Shown: piece after piece, positions 1 to 8,442 of the stretch
Position numbering within the stretch: the first letter of the stretch is position 1
How the letters are laid out: every line of letters begins with the position of its first letter
NCBI GenBank assembly: GCA_018715925.1
Contig: DVKQ01000092.1
Coordinates: 1-41,509 of the forward strand
Reading direction: 5' to 3'
DNA length: 41,509 nt
DNA from: Candidatus Onthousia faecipullorum
GTDB lineage: Bacteria; Bacillota_I; Bacilli_A; RF39; UBA660
Made by a program: the position numbers and the translations under genes
The notes under the pieces: model-generated
What the model was told of the DNA's origin: nothing
The model's input: the letters and a program-made list of their open reading frames with translations, nothing else
The model's database searches: none

Positions 1-10
1 ATTTTCTACA

Positions 11-63
11 CAAAAAAGCGAGATGTTATATAACCAAATTTGCTATGATAGGTTTCATCTCGC
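11..63 (-). terminator. Terminator downstream of the spoIIGA-sigE operon
   Basis: GCGAGATG (18-25) pairs with CATCTCGC (56-63). Read on the minus strand the hairpin is followed by six T. It lies after the last minus-strand gene of the sigE cluster, so it probably ends that transcript. The loop is long (30 bases) and itself AT-rich. Confidence 0.6.
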
Positions 64-108
64 AATTTAAGTATATCATATTTCTTTAGTTTTGTGTTAA
101 CTATTTAT

Positions 109-273
109 TTATTTATGGCTGAGTAGTAACATATATTTTTTCTTAAATTCTTCTAAATCTTTAAAATACTTATTCTTAAAATCAATATCATTATTAACAA
201 GACCTAAGTCTTTACTTTGTTTTATTTTATATAAATATCTAAGCTTCATTAACTCTTCTTTTTCACTTTTCAT
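109..273 (-). CDS. Small unknown protein downstream of sigE
   Basis: A 54-residue reading frame beginning ATG AAA AGT GAA, 5 bases after the sigE stop, and ending before the terminator at 11-63. The product is highly charged (KSEKEELMKLRYLYK at the start) and predicted helical, with no membrane segment or signal peptide. The ribosome site is weak. The position between sigE and the terminator supports a real third gene of the operon, but I do not recognise the family, and a chance frame is possible. Confidence 0.4.
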   Translation of the reverse strand: MKSEKEELMKLRYLYKIKQSKDLGLVNNDIDFKNKYFKDLEEFKKKYMLLLSHK

Positions 274-278
274 AATAT

Positions 279-971
279 TTACGAATACTTAACTATATTC
301 TTTAACCTCCTAATCACTTTCTTTTCTATTCTTGAGATATAAGATTGACTAATTCCAAGAAGTTCTGCTACTTCTTTTTGAGTAAGTTCATTATGTCCCA
401 TAAGTCCATATCTTAGTATAATAATATCTCTATCTCTTGGATTTAGTTTCATTACTTCATCTAACATTAATTTTTTATCTGTTTCTTCTTCTATTCCTTT
501 AGTAACTATATCAGCTTCAGTTCCTAAAATATCTTCAAGATGTAATTCATTACCTTCAGCATCTAAACTAAGGGATGCATCAATACTAACTTCTGTTTTA
601 GACTTCTTAATTTTTCTTAAATACATTAAAATCTCATTATCGATACAACGCGAGGCATAGGTGGCAAGTTTTATATTTTTATCAGGTTTAAAAGTATTTA
701 TTCCTTTAATAAGACCAATAGTACCTATACTAACTAAGTCTTCTAAATCTACTTTTGTATTCTCATACTTTTTAGCAAGAAAGACTACTAATCTTAAATT
801 ATGTTCAATTAAAACATCTCTTGCATGAATATCCCCATCAAGAGCCATAACAAGATATGCTTCTTCATCTTCTTTTGATAATGGTTCTGGTAAAATATCA
901 CTACTACCTACATAAAATATTTCATAACTTTTATCAAGTAAAAATGCTACTAAGTAAAGTAAACTAATCAT
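279..971 (-). CDS. sigE: Sporulation sigma factor sigma-E
   Basis: Mother-cell RNA polymerase sigma factor, 230 aa, the usual length. Residues 1-28 form a hydrophobic pro-sequence (MISLLYLVAFLLDKSYEIFYV) of the kind removed by SpoIIGA. Region 2 is typical (NLRLVV, DLVSIGTIGLIKGINTF, LATYASRCIDNEILMYLR), and region 4 ends in a helix-turn-helix (TQKEVAELLGISQSYISRIEK, about 195-215). Its start overlaps the spoIIGA stop by 4 bases, so the two are translationally coupled. The pro-sequence looks somewhat SigK-like, but the spoIIGA neighbour and the body of the protein favour sigma-E. It is the likely activator of the cotJ promoter at 8358-8386 and hence relevant to the prophage-split cotJC. Confidence 0.92.
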   Translation of the reverse strand: MISLLYLVAFLLDKSYEIFYVGSSDILPEPLSKEDEEAYLVMALDGDIHARDVLIEHNLRLVVFLAKKYENTKVDLEDLVSIGTIGLIKGINTFKPDKNIKLATYASRCIDNEILMYLRKIKKSKTEVSIDASLSLDAEGNELHLEDILGTEADIVTKGIEEETDKKLMLDEVMKLNPRDRDIIILRYGLMGHNELTQKEVAELLGISQSYISRIEKKVIRRLKNIVKYS

Positions 972-1756
972 TTTAATTCCTCCTCTATTATATTAGGAAG
1001 TATGCAAGATGCTCCCTTTATTTCTATATTCTTAGGACTAACTCCTAATAGATATTTCTTTTTAATTAAATTATCATCTATCCTTAATTCCTCTATTTCT
1101 ATACATCTAAGTAAACTATTAGACTCTACTGTTTTAAATGGTACTAAAATAGATTCTTCTAGGCTAAGGTTTATTTCACTAGAATTAATAAGAATAACTC
1201 CCCTTTTCTTATAAGGATCTTTAATGTTATTACCTGTATCTAGAAATCCTAATGTAGTTATTGTTCCTCTTTTACATTTTATAGATACTTTATGTAATAA
1301 ATCTCTTTTCTTTTTTTCATCAGTCATAGTCTTATGATACAGATAGAAGATTATAGGACTACTAATTAAAATAATTATTAGGTTTAAACTAGTACCATCA
1401 TGAATAAAGATAAAGCCTTTTTGTTTGTAACTAAACTGATTATTTAAAAAATAAATTAGACCTCCTAAAATAATACTGTTACCATAAAGACTCTTTATAA
1501 GAGAAAAAAATAATTCCTTAGAACTTATTTTAAAGCCTACAAAAATCATAATAATACTTATAACTACTTTAAAAAGAAATAAAGAAAAATTATTTAAGGG
1601 TAGGAATAAAAGAAATGTACTAAGACTTCCTAGAAATGAAGATATAAGTAATCTTCTTTTTTTAGAAAAGACTTTACACTCTATACTAACAGTCATTAAA
1701 AGGAGTAAATCAAACATGAAATTAATAAAGAATATTAGATCTAAATATACTTTCAT
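968..1756 (-). CDS. spoIIGA: Sporulation sigma-E factor-processing peptidase SpoIIGA
   Basis: Membrane aspartic protease that removes the sigma-E pro-sequence at the septum. The N-terminal half has five or so hydrophobic helices (from MKVYLDLIFFINFMFDLLLL on). The C-terminal half carries the catalytic motif GFLDTGNNIKDP with its single Asp and ends in ASCILPNII. About 262 aa, slightly shorter than the Bacillus protein. I chose the ATG at 1756 because a GGTGGTAGGA ribosome site precedes it; a GTG three codons upstream (1765) is possible. The gene overlaps sigE by ATGA. Confidence 0.9.
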   Translation of the reverse strand: MKVYLDLIFFINFMFDLLLLMTVSIECKVFSKKRRLLISSFLGSLSTFLLFLPLNNFSLFLFKVVISIIMIFVGFKISSKELFFSLIKSLYGNSIILGGLIYFLNNQFSYKQKGFIFIHDGTSLNLIIILISSPIIFYLYHKTMTDEKKKRDLLHKVSIKCKRGTITTLGFLDTGNNIKDPYKKRGVILINSSEINLSLEESILVPFKTVESNSLLRCIEIEELRIDDNLIKKKYLLGVSPKNIEIKGASCILPNIIEEELK

Positions 1757-1778
1757 TCCTACCACCGTTTTAAGTATA

Positions 1779-1810
1779 TAAAAAAAGAAGCGAATAATTT
1801 GTCGTTTCTT
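1779..1810 (-). terminator. Minus-strand hairpin with T-run upstream of spoIIGA
   Basis: AAGAAGCG (1785-1792) pairs with CGTTTCTT (1803-1810), 8 bp with one G-U pair, followed on the minus strand by six T. It may end transcripts from comEA-comEC or attenuate spoIIGA. TTTGTCG near 1799-1805 weakly resembles a Spo0A box, which would suit the spoIIG promoter, but I would not rely on it. Confidence 0.5.
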
Positions 1811-1976
1811 ATAATTGTTTAAGTTTTTTAAACATATGTGAAATATCTACGAAAGCTCGTATTAAATTATATACATTTTATTCTTGCTATATAGTCATCA
1901 ATATGATACTATTAATTTAGGTACATTTAATGTGAGTGTCACCTCCAATCATCTAATGAAGGGAGGCTTGATAAAA

Positions 1977-2069
1977 GTGAAAATAAAAACTTTTATTCTA
2001 AGACTTTTAAAGTCAATTGCTTTTATCCTTTTATGCCTTGCCATATTGGTAATTGCTATAAAGATATAA
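1977..2069 (+). CDS. Tiny single-pass membrane peptide
   Basis: A 30-residue frame, GTG AAA ATA AAA ..., giving MKIKTFILRLLKS followed by a strongly hydrophobic helix ending VIAIKI. A GGGAGG ribosome site lies at 1961-1966. That site can pair with CACCTCC (about 1940-1946), so translation may be gated by a hairpin. A terminator follows at 2123-2164. It is the only plus-strand gene between two minus-strand operons. No family recognised; an in-frame TTG at 1968 is too close to the ribosome site. Confidence 0.45.
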   Translation: MKIKTFILRLLKSIAFILLCLAILVIAIKI

Positions 2070-2073
2070 ACAA

Positions 2074-2101
2074 TGGCACTCATTAAGCTTAATGAGTGCC
2101 A
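2074..2101. repeat. 28-bp perfect palindrome
   Basis: Centred on AAGCTT (2085-2090) with arms TGGCACTCATT and AATGAGTGCCA. It starts 4 bases after the stop of the tiny membrane gene. No T-run follows on either strand, so it could be a protein-binding site or a stabilising 3' hairpin rather than a plain terminator. Confidence 0.6.
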
Positions 2102-2122
2102 ACTCTAAATAATAAATAACTA

Positions 2123-2164
2123 GAGGTAACATTCAAATGCAAAATTAAATGTTCCTCATTTTTA
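2123..2164 (+). terminator. Terminator after the tiny membrane gene
   Basis: GAGGTAACATT (from 2123) pairs with AATGTTCCTC (ending 2157) with one bulged T, followed by a T-rich run ATTTTTATT on the plus strand. Confidence 0.55.
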
Positions 2165-2320
2165 TTGTATGAAATTTTTCCTTACATATACATATTATCA
2201 TGAAAGTTACATATATTCAAGTAGTAATTGTTAATTTTATTAAGTATTCATGACTAAAGTTATGAGTAGTCTTGTCCACACATATATAATATTATGAAAA
2301 ATAAATATATACCATTAATA

Positions 2321-4393
2321 TCATGTATAAGTCTTAATTTTATTATTAGTAAAGTCAAACATAACCATACCATTTATCTGAGTATTATATATTATAGAAC
2401 CATTTTCCTCTAGTCTTTCAATTACTTCTTTATGAGGATGATTAAATTTATTATCTACTCCTGCTGATATTAAAGCATAAGTAGGATTAACACTATCTAT
2501 AAACTCTTCACTACTACTAGTTCTAGAACCATGATGTCCTACTTTTAGTATTGTAATATCTCTTATATCATAATTATCTAAGATATACTCTTCACTTTTT
2601 ATACTAGCATCTCCCATAAATAGTAAACTCTTATCATTAATAGTACTATATAAGACTAAACTACCATCATTTTCATCAGGATATGTATTAGAGATAACTA
2701 AAAAATTAAAGTTACCTAAACTAAAACTATCTCCTTCTCTTAATTTATAATGACTTAGAGAATTATTCCATATCTTTTTCTCTAATTCGTTTAATAGATT
2801 ACCATTAAAGAAAACAGTACCAACATCTATCTCATCCATTATTGTAAGAGCCTCCCCTGCATGATCATAATCTCCATGAGTTAATACTAAATAATCTAGG
2901 TTTGTTATTCCTAAGGATTTAAGAAAAGTAACTAAATATTTACCACCGCTACTCTTTTCATACTGCATCCATTGTTCTTGATAATAAGTCATAACCCCTC
3001 CTGTATCTATTAACATAGTTTTATTATTTGATGTTATTAAGAAAGAATCTCCTTGTCCTACATCTATCATATATAAAGCATCTTTAGGAAACACTTTAGG
3101 ATAAGAGTAATGTATTACTATCATAAGTAATATTAAGAATAGAAATATTTTTCTTTTTATCTTAACAAATAAATAACTAAAGATAAGTATATAGTATAAT
3201 AAGTAGTAAACTATATTAAATCTTGCCAGGGTTATATAACCTATATTAAGGTGAGATAAAAATGAGACACTACCTTCAAAGATAGTTATAAAAAACTCTA
3301 AGATAAAAGATAAATGAGGTATAAAAAAACAAATAACTGATAATGGAAAGATAATTACATTAATAAAAGGAACATAGAAAAGATTATAAATTATACTAAG
3401 AGGATTAATATAAGAAAAATGATATAAAGAAATGGGTAAACTAACTAGGAAGCTTACCCATGATACTTCTAATAAGTCTATTATCTTGCCTTTACTTTTC
3501 TTATTATTCATGTATAAGATTAACGTACAACTTATAATTGTAGAGTACTGAAAACCTACATCAAATATGTAATAGGGATTTATAAAGAAAAGAATACTTA
3601 AAGATAATAGAATTAAGAAAGAAGGTAAAATATTTAAGTTAAAAGTTTTGTTTATAGAAAATACTAAACTAAAGATCAAAGCTCTATCAATCGCTGCACA
3701 GTCTTCTATTATTAAATAATAACTTAAAAGAACACAAATGATAAAAAGCAAATTTTTAAAACTTATAGATTTTTTACGTAACGTAAATAATGAAATTAGA
3801 AAACTTATTTGCGTTCCAGATAGAGCGAAAAGATGAGAAATGCCAAGATTTCTAAAATCTTCTTCTAAAGTAGTATTAAAAGAAGTATCATCTCCTAAGA
3901 AGAAGACTCTAATATAACTTCCTACTTTATCAGTTTTAATACTACTTCTAATAGCATTTCTAATACTGTATAAAATATTACTATTCTTAGATTCAATGTA
4001 AAAGCGAGAAACTTTCATTATATAGAAAATCTTTTGGTATTCAAGGTAGGTAGGATAAGAAAAACCGTGGAAATTCAAACTAGAAATGGGTTTGGTTAAC
4101 TCTCCTTCTAAAGTAAGAGTATCACCTAATGAAAGTTCTTGTTTTGTTTTATTTAATTCTTCTTTAGTATCAAAATAATAAGTGGCGATAAGTTTTTCTT
4201 TAGTTTTAAGTGTCAGTGTCATTTTATTACCTTGGTATTTTATAGATTCTACTTTACCAGTTACATTAGACTCACTCCCTTCAAACTTGGAAGTAAAATC
4301 TATGTTTATATAAATAACAAGATAAATTAAACTAATTATAAATAACGTAATATAAATAGATCTAAGTAGTAATACTTTCCTTAATTTGATCAA
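2321..4393 (-). CDS. comEC: ComEC/Rec2 competence DNA-transport protein
   Basis: Forms the membrane channel that takes in single-stranded DNA during transformation. 690 aa, in the usual range. An N-terminal soluble OB-like region (residues about 35-130) follows the first helix, then a long multi-helix competence domain (FALSGTQISFLISL marks its start), then a C-terminal metallo-beta-lactamase domain with LIDTGG and the metal-binding motif LTHGDYDHAGEA and GHHGS. The start is TTG with AGGAG nine bases upstream; it lies 32 bases inside comEA, so the two are coupled. The gene appears intact. Confidence 0.92.
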   Translation of the reverse strand: MIKLRKVLLLRSIYITLFIISLIYLVIYINIDFTSKFEGSESNVTGKVESIKYQGNKMTLTLKTKEKLIATYYFDTKEELNKTKQELSLGDTLTLEGELTKPISSLNFHGFSYPTYLEYQKIFYIMKVSRFYIESKNSNILYSIRNAIRSSIKTDKVGSYIRVFFLGDDTSFNTTLEEDFRNLGISHLFALSGTQISFLISLFTLRKKSISFKNLLFIICVLLSYYLIIEDCAAIDRALIFSLVFSINKTFNLNILPSFLILLSLSILFFINPYYIFDVGFQYSTIISCTLILYMNNKKSKGKIIDLLEVSWVSFLVSLPISLYHFSYINPLSIIYNLFYVPFINVIIFPLSVICFFIPHLSFILEFFITIFEGSVSFLSHLNIGYITLARFNIVYYLLYYILIFSYLFVKIKRKIFLFLILLMIVIHYSYPKVFPKDALYMIDVGQGDSFLITSNNKTMLIDTGGVMTYYQEQWMQYEKSSGGKYLVTFLKSLGITNLDYLVLTHGDYDHAGEALTIMDEIDVGTVFFNGNLLNELEKKIWNNSLSHYKLREGDSFSLGNFNFLVISNTYPDENDGSLVLYSTINDKSLLFMGDASIKSEEYILDNYDIRDITILKVGHHGSRTSSSEEFIDSVNPTYALISAGVDNKFNHPHKEVIERLEENGSIIYNTQINGMVMFDFTNNKIKTYT

Positions 4394-5072
4394 AGATAGC
4401 TTCTCCTATACCATTAACTTCTTTTAACTCTTCAATACTTTGAAATGCTCCTACTTCTTCCCGATATTTAAGTATAGCTTCTGCCTTAGACTCTCCAATA
4501 CCAGGGAGTGTCATTAACTCATCAAGGGTAGCGGTATTAAGGGATATTTTTCCACTAATTACTACACTACTAGAACTAGTATCACTAGTACTATCTTTAA
4601 TACAAGCATCGTTTATAATATCGTTTTGATTTATACAAGCTTCTTGTTCTATTTCTTCTTGTTCTTTAGTTTCTTTAAAGTTTGCAACTTCATCATAACT
4701 ATAGACTATTATAACCATTTCGTCTTTAACTTTCTTAGAAAGGTTTAAAACTGAAGTATCGGCTACTTCCGTTAAATCGCCTGCTAATCTAATGACATCA
4801 ATAACTCTACTTCCTTCTTTAACTGAGTAAATACCTGGAGTATTAACTTCTCCTTTAATATCTACTTGATAGTAAACTTCACTAACTTCTTTCTCCTCTT
4901 CATTCTTTGTAATATCTTTCTTTGTATTTAAAACAATATTTTTATCTTCTTTATCACTCGCAGTATAATTTTTATAGATTAAGAAGATTCCTATGACTAA
5001 TAGCAAAACAAGTCCTAAAGTACAAAGAATTATTTGTTTTCTATGACGATAAGTAAAAGTCATTTCATGCAT
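4362..5072 (-). CDS. comEA: ComEA competence DNA receptor
   Basis: Membrane-anchored receptor that binds double-stranded DNA and hands it to ComEC. 236 aa. A short cytoplasmic start, one membrane helix (IILCTLGLVLLLVIGIFLIY, about 14-33), an SLBB domain (DIKGEVNTPGIYSVKEGSRVIDVIRLAGD), a Ser/Asp-rich linker, and a C-terminal helix-hairpin-helix DNA-binding pair (LNTATLDELMTLPGIGESKAEAIL and ELKEVNGIGEAIFDQI). GGAGG lies five bases before the ATG. First gene of a comEA-comEC operon. Confidence 0.93.
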   Translation of the reverse strand: MHEMTFTYRHRKQIILCTLGLVLLLVIGIFLIYKNYTASDKEDKNIVLNTKKDITKNEEEKEVSEVYYQVDIKGEVNTPGIYSVKEGSRVIDVIRLAGDLTEVADTSVLNLSKKVKDEMVIIVYSYDEVANFKETKEQEEIEQEACINQNDIINDACIKDSTSDTSSSSVVISGKISLNTATLDELMTLPGIGESKAEAILKYREEVGAFQSIEELKEVNGIGEAIFDQIKESITT

Positions 5073-5151
5073 TCCTCCTTTCCAGTTATGATACTACCAG
5101 AAAGAAAAAATAAATGCAAAAAGGCAATTTTGCAAATTCGAGCCAAAATTT

Positions 5152-5215
5152 AGGTGAATTTTCAAAATTCGCCCGGCGAAAATGCAAAATTGACCCTCAA
5201 AACAGGGGTCAATTT
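5152..5215 (-). terminator. Tandem hairpins between ftsW and comEA
   Basis: Hairpin one: AAATTGACCC (5187-5196) with GGGTCAATTT (5206-5215), a perfect 10-bp stem. Hairpin two: GGTGAATTTT with AAAATTCGCC (about 5152-5172), one G-U pair. On the minus strand hairpin one runs into TTTTGCATTTTC. They lie just after the ftsW stop and probably terminate it. The whole 5093-5240 gap carries repeated CAAAATT/GCAAATTC words. Confidence 0.6.
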
Positions 5216-5242
5216 ACAAAATTCATACTTTTTTAATTTTTT

Positions 5243-6382
5243 TCATTTTTTTTCATCTCTGAGCCTATTTTCGATATTAACACGTTGTACCATTGCAAGG
5301 GAAACCATTAAACACAAAGTAAAACTACCACCATAACTCATAAATGGTAAAGGTACTCCTGTCATTGGCATAAGCCCAAATAATCCCATTAAATTAACGA
5401 TAACATGTAAGAAAATATAGACAGCGACACCATAACAAAGTAAGGCTCCTCTATTGGTATAACTTTCTCTACCTATTTTTAGTATTCTATATAGTAAATA
5501 TAAATAGGCAAAAATAATAGCAATACCTGTTACAAGACCTAATTCTTCAACAATAACAGCAAAGATAAAGTCTGTATATGGATATGGTAAATATAAGTAC
5601 TTTTGAGTACTATTACCAAGACCTATACCAGTTAAACCACCATTATTGATAGCGATGTAACCATTACATACTTGATTACCTGTATCAAGTAATCTATCAC
5701 ATGGTCTTGTAAAATTAAATCTTTCTAGCTGTCTTGCTTGAAGAATACTACCTCCTGTCATAACAAGTACCGCTCCTACAACTAAACACATACCTATAAA
5801 TAGTGCAAGTACTTTTAACTTTATACTTTTAGAAACAGGAGATGAGAAAAAAATTATTCCTGTAAGAGCTGCAAAGATAATGGCAGTTCCTAAATCTGGC
5901 TGTAACATAATTAAAAATGTTATAATTACTCCTACTATTAAGGGAATTATAGCGATAAAGAAATTATTTAAACGTTTTTCATGGACTTCATAAAATCTTG
6001 CCATAAAGACTATCATAATTATTTTAATAAATTCACTTGGTTGTAAAGTAAATGGTCCTATAGGAATCCAACTAACAGCATAGTTTGTCGCTTTACCATA
6101 TATAAGTAAGAGAATAAGTACTGCTACAAAAAATACTAAAAGAATATTTGACATCATTCCGTAAAACTTGGTATTAAACTTAACCATGATTATGCAAAAG
6201 ATAAAACTTACGATTAAGAATAATCCTTGTCTTAAGAAATAAGCATAAGGACTTCCTCCGTTCATATATGATGTAACATTACTAGCAGAAAAAATCATTA
6301 CTAGTCCTAATACAAAGAGAATTAGAGTTAGAATAAATAATGGTTTATCTATATTTTTAATTATATCTTTAAGTTTAGTCAT
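5243..6382 (-). CDS. ftsW: FtsW/RodA/SpoVE-family peptidoglycan polymerase
   Basis: SEDS glycosyltransferase that polymerises lipid II with a partner class B PBP. 379 aa, about ten membrane helices. Family signatures are present: TLQPSEFIKI, MLQPDLGTA, NNGGLTGIGLGNSTQKYLYLPYPYTDFIFAVIVEELG, and the C-terminal MTGVPLPFMSYGGS. It stands alone with its own terminator. The sequence alone does not tell division FtsW from the spore-cortex paralogue SpoVE; the sporulation neighbours leave the latter open. Confidence 0.88.
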   Translation of the reverse strand: MTKLKDIIKNIDKPLFILTLILFVLGLVMIFSASNVTSYMNGGSPYAYFLRQGLFLIVSFIFCIIMVKFNTKFYGMMSNILLVFFVAVLILLLIYGKATNYAVSWIPIGPFTLQPSEFIKIIMIVFMARFYEVHEKRLNNFFIAIIPLIVGVIITFLIMLQPDLGTAIIFAALTGIIFFSSPVSKSIKLKVLALFIGMCLVVGAVLVMTGGSILQARQLERFNFTRPCDRLLDTGNQVCNGYIAINNGGLTGIGLGNSTQKYLYLPYPYTDFIFAVIVEELGLVTGIAIIFAYLYLLYRILKIGRESYTNRGALLCYGVAVYIFLHVIVNLMGLFGLMPMTGVPLPFMSYGGSFTLCLMVSLAMVQRVNIENRLRDEKK

Positions 6383-6466
6383 TATTCTAACCCTCCTTAT
6401 CTTTAGTCTTTTTCTTTAAGAATATCATAAAATCAAGATAGTTTAAAGAGAGCTAGTCAAATTCAT

Positions 6467-6500
6467 TAACAATTTGACATATTTTTTCATATCTTATAGT
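6467..6500 (+). promoter_or_regulatory. Candidate promoter of the yjcZ-like gene
   Basis: TTGACA (6474-6479) and TATAGT (6495-6500) are spaced by 15 bases. Overlapping this, TAACAAT (6467-6473) and CATATCTT (6488-6495) with a 14-base spacer partly fit the sigma-E consensus. Either sigma factor is possible. Confidence 0.35.
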
Positions 6501-6521
6501 AGAAAAAGGAGGTTTTTAACT

Positions 6522-6701
6522 ATGTATTATTATGGTGGTGGATCATTTAATTCATTCCCAAGTTGTGGCTGCTCTAACCAATGCTGGTTCCCTAGTTGTG
6601 GTTGGGGTTGGGGCTTTGGAAATAACAACAATAACTATGCCATAATTTTAGTTTTATTTATACTACTTGTTATTGTAATTGGTGCAAGATTCACAAGATA
6701 A
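6522..6701 (+). CDS. YjcZ-family small sporulation membrane protein
   Basis: 59 residues. It begins MYYYGGG, followed by a Cys/Gly/Trp-rich stretch (PSCGCSNQCWFPSCGWGWGFG) and a C-terminal membrane helix YAIILVLFILLVIVIGA that matches the YjcZ/YrzQ-type hydrophobic tail. The ATG at 6522 is preceded by AAAGGAGG; an upstream in-frame ATG at 6474 overlaps the promoter and has no ribosome site. Five cysteines in the N-terminal half are unusual for the family. The role is not established; it is probably expressed during sporulation. Confidence 0.7.
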   Translation: MYYYGGGSFNSFPSCGCSNQCWFPSCGWGWGFGNNNNNYAIILVLFILLVIVIGARFTR

Positions 6702-6725
6702 GAAAGGTTATCCTTTCTTTTTTTT
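6702..6725 (+). terminator. Terminator of the yjcZ-like gene
   Basis: GAAAGG TTAT CCTTTC followed by eight T, directly after the stop codon. Confidence 0.8.
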
Positions 6726-6765
6726 AAGAATTGTGTTAGAATATAGCAAGAAATGGGGTATTTAG

Positions 6766-7314
6766 ATGTTAAGAAATAAAGATATATTAGATGAAAAAGA
6801 TAAAAGATTAAGATTAGTTAGTAAAGATGTTACTTTTCCTTTAAGTAAAGATGACTTAAAGACTATTGATTTAATGGTAGAATATTTAACTAATAGTCAA
6901 ATAGAAAGATTATCAGAAAAGTATAATCTTCGTCCTGGTATGGGTATGGCAGCAATACAACTTGGTATTCCTAAAAGATATTTAGTTATTGTTCATGAAG
7001 TAGATGAAGAAGAATTTGATACTTATATTATTTGTAATCCTAAGATTATTAGTAATTCAGCTGAGAAGATTTATGTAGAAATGGGAGAAGGATGTTTATC
7101 TGTTAATCGGGAAGTTGATGGAATTGTACCAAGATATGCTAGAGTTACTGTAGAAGGATATGATACTAAAGGTAATAAAATTAGAATAAGAGCAAGAGAA
7201 GAACTTGCTATTGCCTTTCAGCACGAAATAGATCACTTAAATGGAGTTATGTTTACAGATTATATTGATTCTAAAAATCCATATAAAGATAGTGATAAGT
7301 ATAGAGCGATTTAA
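6766..7314 (+). CDS. def: Peptide deformylase
   Basis: Removes the N-formyl group from new proteins. 182 aa. All three family motifs are present: motif 1 GMGMAAIQLG (58-67), motif 2 EGCLSV with metal ligand Cys110, and motif 3 QHEIDHLNG with His153, Glu154 and His157. The extra N-terminal length and GMGMAA form of motif 1 fit type 2 (Gram-positive) deformylases. It stands alone between two terminators. Confidence 0.95.
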   Translation: MLRNKDILDEKDKRLRLVSKDVTFPLSKDDLKTIDLMVEYLTNSQIERLSEKYNLRPGMGMAAIQLGIPKRYLVIVHEVDEEEFDTYIICNPKIISNSAEKIYVEMGEGCLSVNREVDGIVPRYARVTVEGYDTKGNKIRIRAREELAIAFQHEIDHLNGVMFTDYIDSKNPYKDSDKYRAI

Positions 7315-7325
7315 GGCTCTTTTTA
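7303..7325 (+). terminator. Terminator of def
   Basis: AGAGC (7303-7307) pairs with GCTCT (7316-7320), followed by TTTTAAT. The left arm overlaps the def stop region. Confidence 0.7.
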
Positions 7326-7403
7326 ATTTCTTCAATACTTTTGCTAACCATCCTTAAACTTCTCTATGCCATAATACTCTTTACATCTGTTAAAATTTTT
7401 ACA

Positions 7404-7432
7404 TTTACAAATCTATCCTTCCTTGCTAGAAT
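7404..7432 (+). promoter_or_regulatory. Vegetative-type promoter of the transglutaminase-like gene
   Basis: TTTACA (7404-7409), 17-base spacer, TGcTAGAAT with an extended -10 (7427-7432). AGGAGG follows at 7438-7443. Confidence 0.6.
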
Positions 7433-7448
7433 TAAATAGGAGGATATC

Positions 7449-8360
7449 ATGAAAAAATACATTGTTTTAATATTTTTAATTATTTTATTTGGATTTGCTT
7501 TTGCCTTTAGACGTCCTTTATATAATTTATATAGAACTTATTTTGTTAAAGAAGACAAAGATGTTATCTTAACATCATCTAATGATTATACAAGAGATTA
7601 TGATTTCAATTATGTACAAACAACTGATGACTTTACTCCTAGTGATTATCAAGACTTATTAAATATTTACTATACTGTTTTAAACTCTGGTGAAGAAGAA
7701 TTTTCCTTTTACTGCCCTGATGAGTACAAAGAGTGTTTAACTGATATAGATGGTCTTGCTAATAATCAAAGAGTATTGTCTACTATTAATAACTTTGTTC
7801 ATCCTTTTAATAGTTTTAGACATTTAGAGACTAGTTACGATGACTATGGTAAAGTAACTTTAAAAATAGAACATATTTATAGTGATAATGATATTAAGTT
7901 AATAAAAGCGAAAGTTAAAGAAATAGAAAGTACAATCTGGCAAGACAGTATGAGTGATGAAGACAAAATAAAAGAGGTCCATAACTATATTATTAATAAT
8001 AGTAAATATGATAGTGATAGAAGTGATAAAAATATTGTAAATTATAAATCAGATACTGCTTACGGTACTCTTTTACAAGGTTATAGTCTTTGTGGAGGAT
8101 ATACTGATGCCATGGAATTATTTTTAGAGGATATGGGAGTTAAAAGTTATAAAATATCATCTGAAAATCATGTATGGAATGCTCTATATTTAAATAATAC
8201 TTGGTATCACTTAGATCTTACATGGGATGATCCTATTACAACAGATGGTAGTGACATTTTAGAGTATAATTTCTTTTTAATAACAACTAGTGAATTAGAA
8301 GAACTAGAAGCTGAACAACACAATTATGATAAAAATGTTTATAGTGAACTTAGCGTGTAA
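7449..8360 (+). CDS. Membrane-anchored transglutaminase-like cysteine protein
   Basis: 303 aa. An N-terminal membrane helix (YIVLIFLIILFGFAFAF, 4-20) anchors an extracellular domain. Residues about 170-260 form a transglutaminase-like core: helix DEDKIKEVHNYIINNSKYD, Cys in LCGGYTDAM (about 214), His in ENHVWNAL (about 240), Asp in HLDLTWDDP (about 255). This is the papain-like triad order. It may act on peptides or the cell wall; substrate unknown. It lies directly upstream of the cotJ operon but has its own promoter. Confidence 0.8.
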   Translation: MKKYIVLIFLIILFGFAFAFRRPLYNLYRTYFVKEDKDVILTSSNDYTRDYDFNYVQTTDDFTPSDYQDLLNIYYTVLNSGEEEFSFYCPDEYKECLTDIDGLANNQRVLSTINNFVHPFNSFRHLETSYDDYGKVTLKIEHIYSDNDIKLIKAKVKEIESTIWQDSMSDEDKIKEVHNYIINNSKYDSDRSDKNIVNYKSDTAYGTLLQGYSLCGGYTDAMELFLEDMGVKSYKISSENHVWNALYLNNTWYHLDLTWDDPITTDGSDILEYNFFLITTSELEELEAEQHNYDKNVYSELSV

Positions 8361-8386
8361 AATTCATTAATCTCTATTCATATAGG
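8358..8386 (+). promoter_or_regulatory. Candidate sigma-E promoter of the cotJ operon
   Basis: TAAAATT (8358-8364), 14-base spacer, CATATAGG (8379-8386). This fits the Bacillus sigma-E pattern KMATATT-N14-16-CATACANT at all but one or two positions in each box. The cotJ operon of Bacillus subtilis is sigma-E dependent. The -35 overlaps the previous stop codon. Confidence 0.5.
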
Positions 8387-8442
8387 TTAGAGCCCTTACC
8401 AAGGTAAATATCTAGAATAAAATAAAGGGAAAGGAGCAAAGT

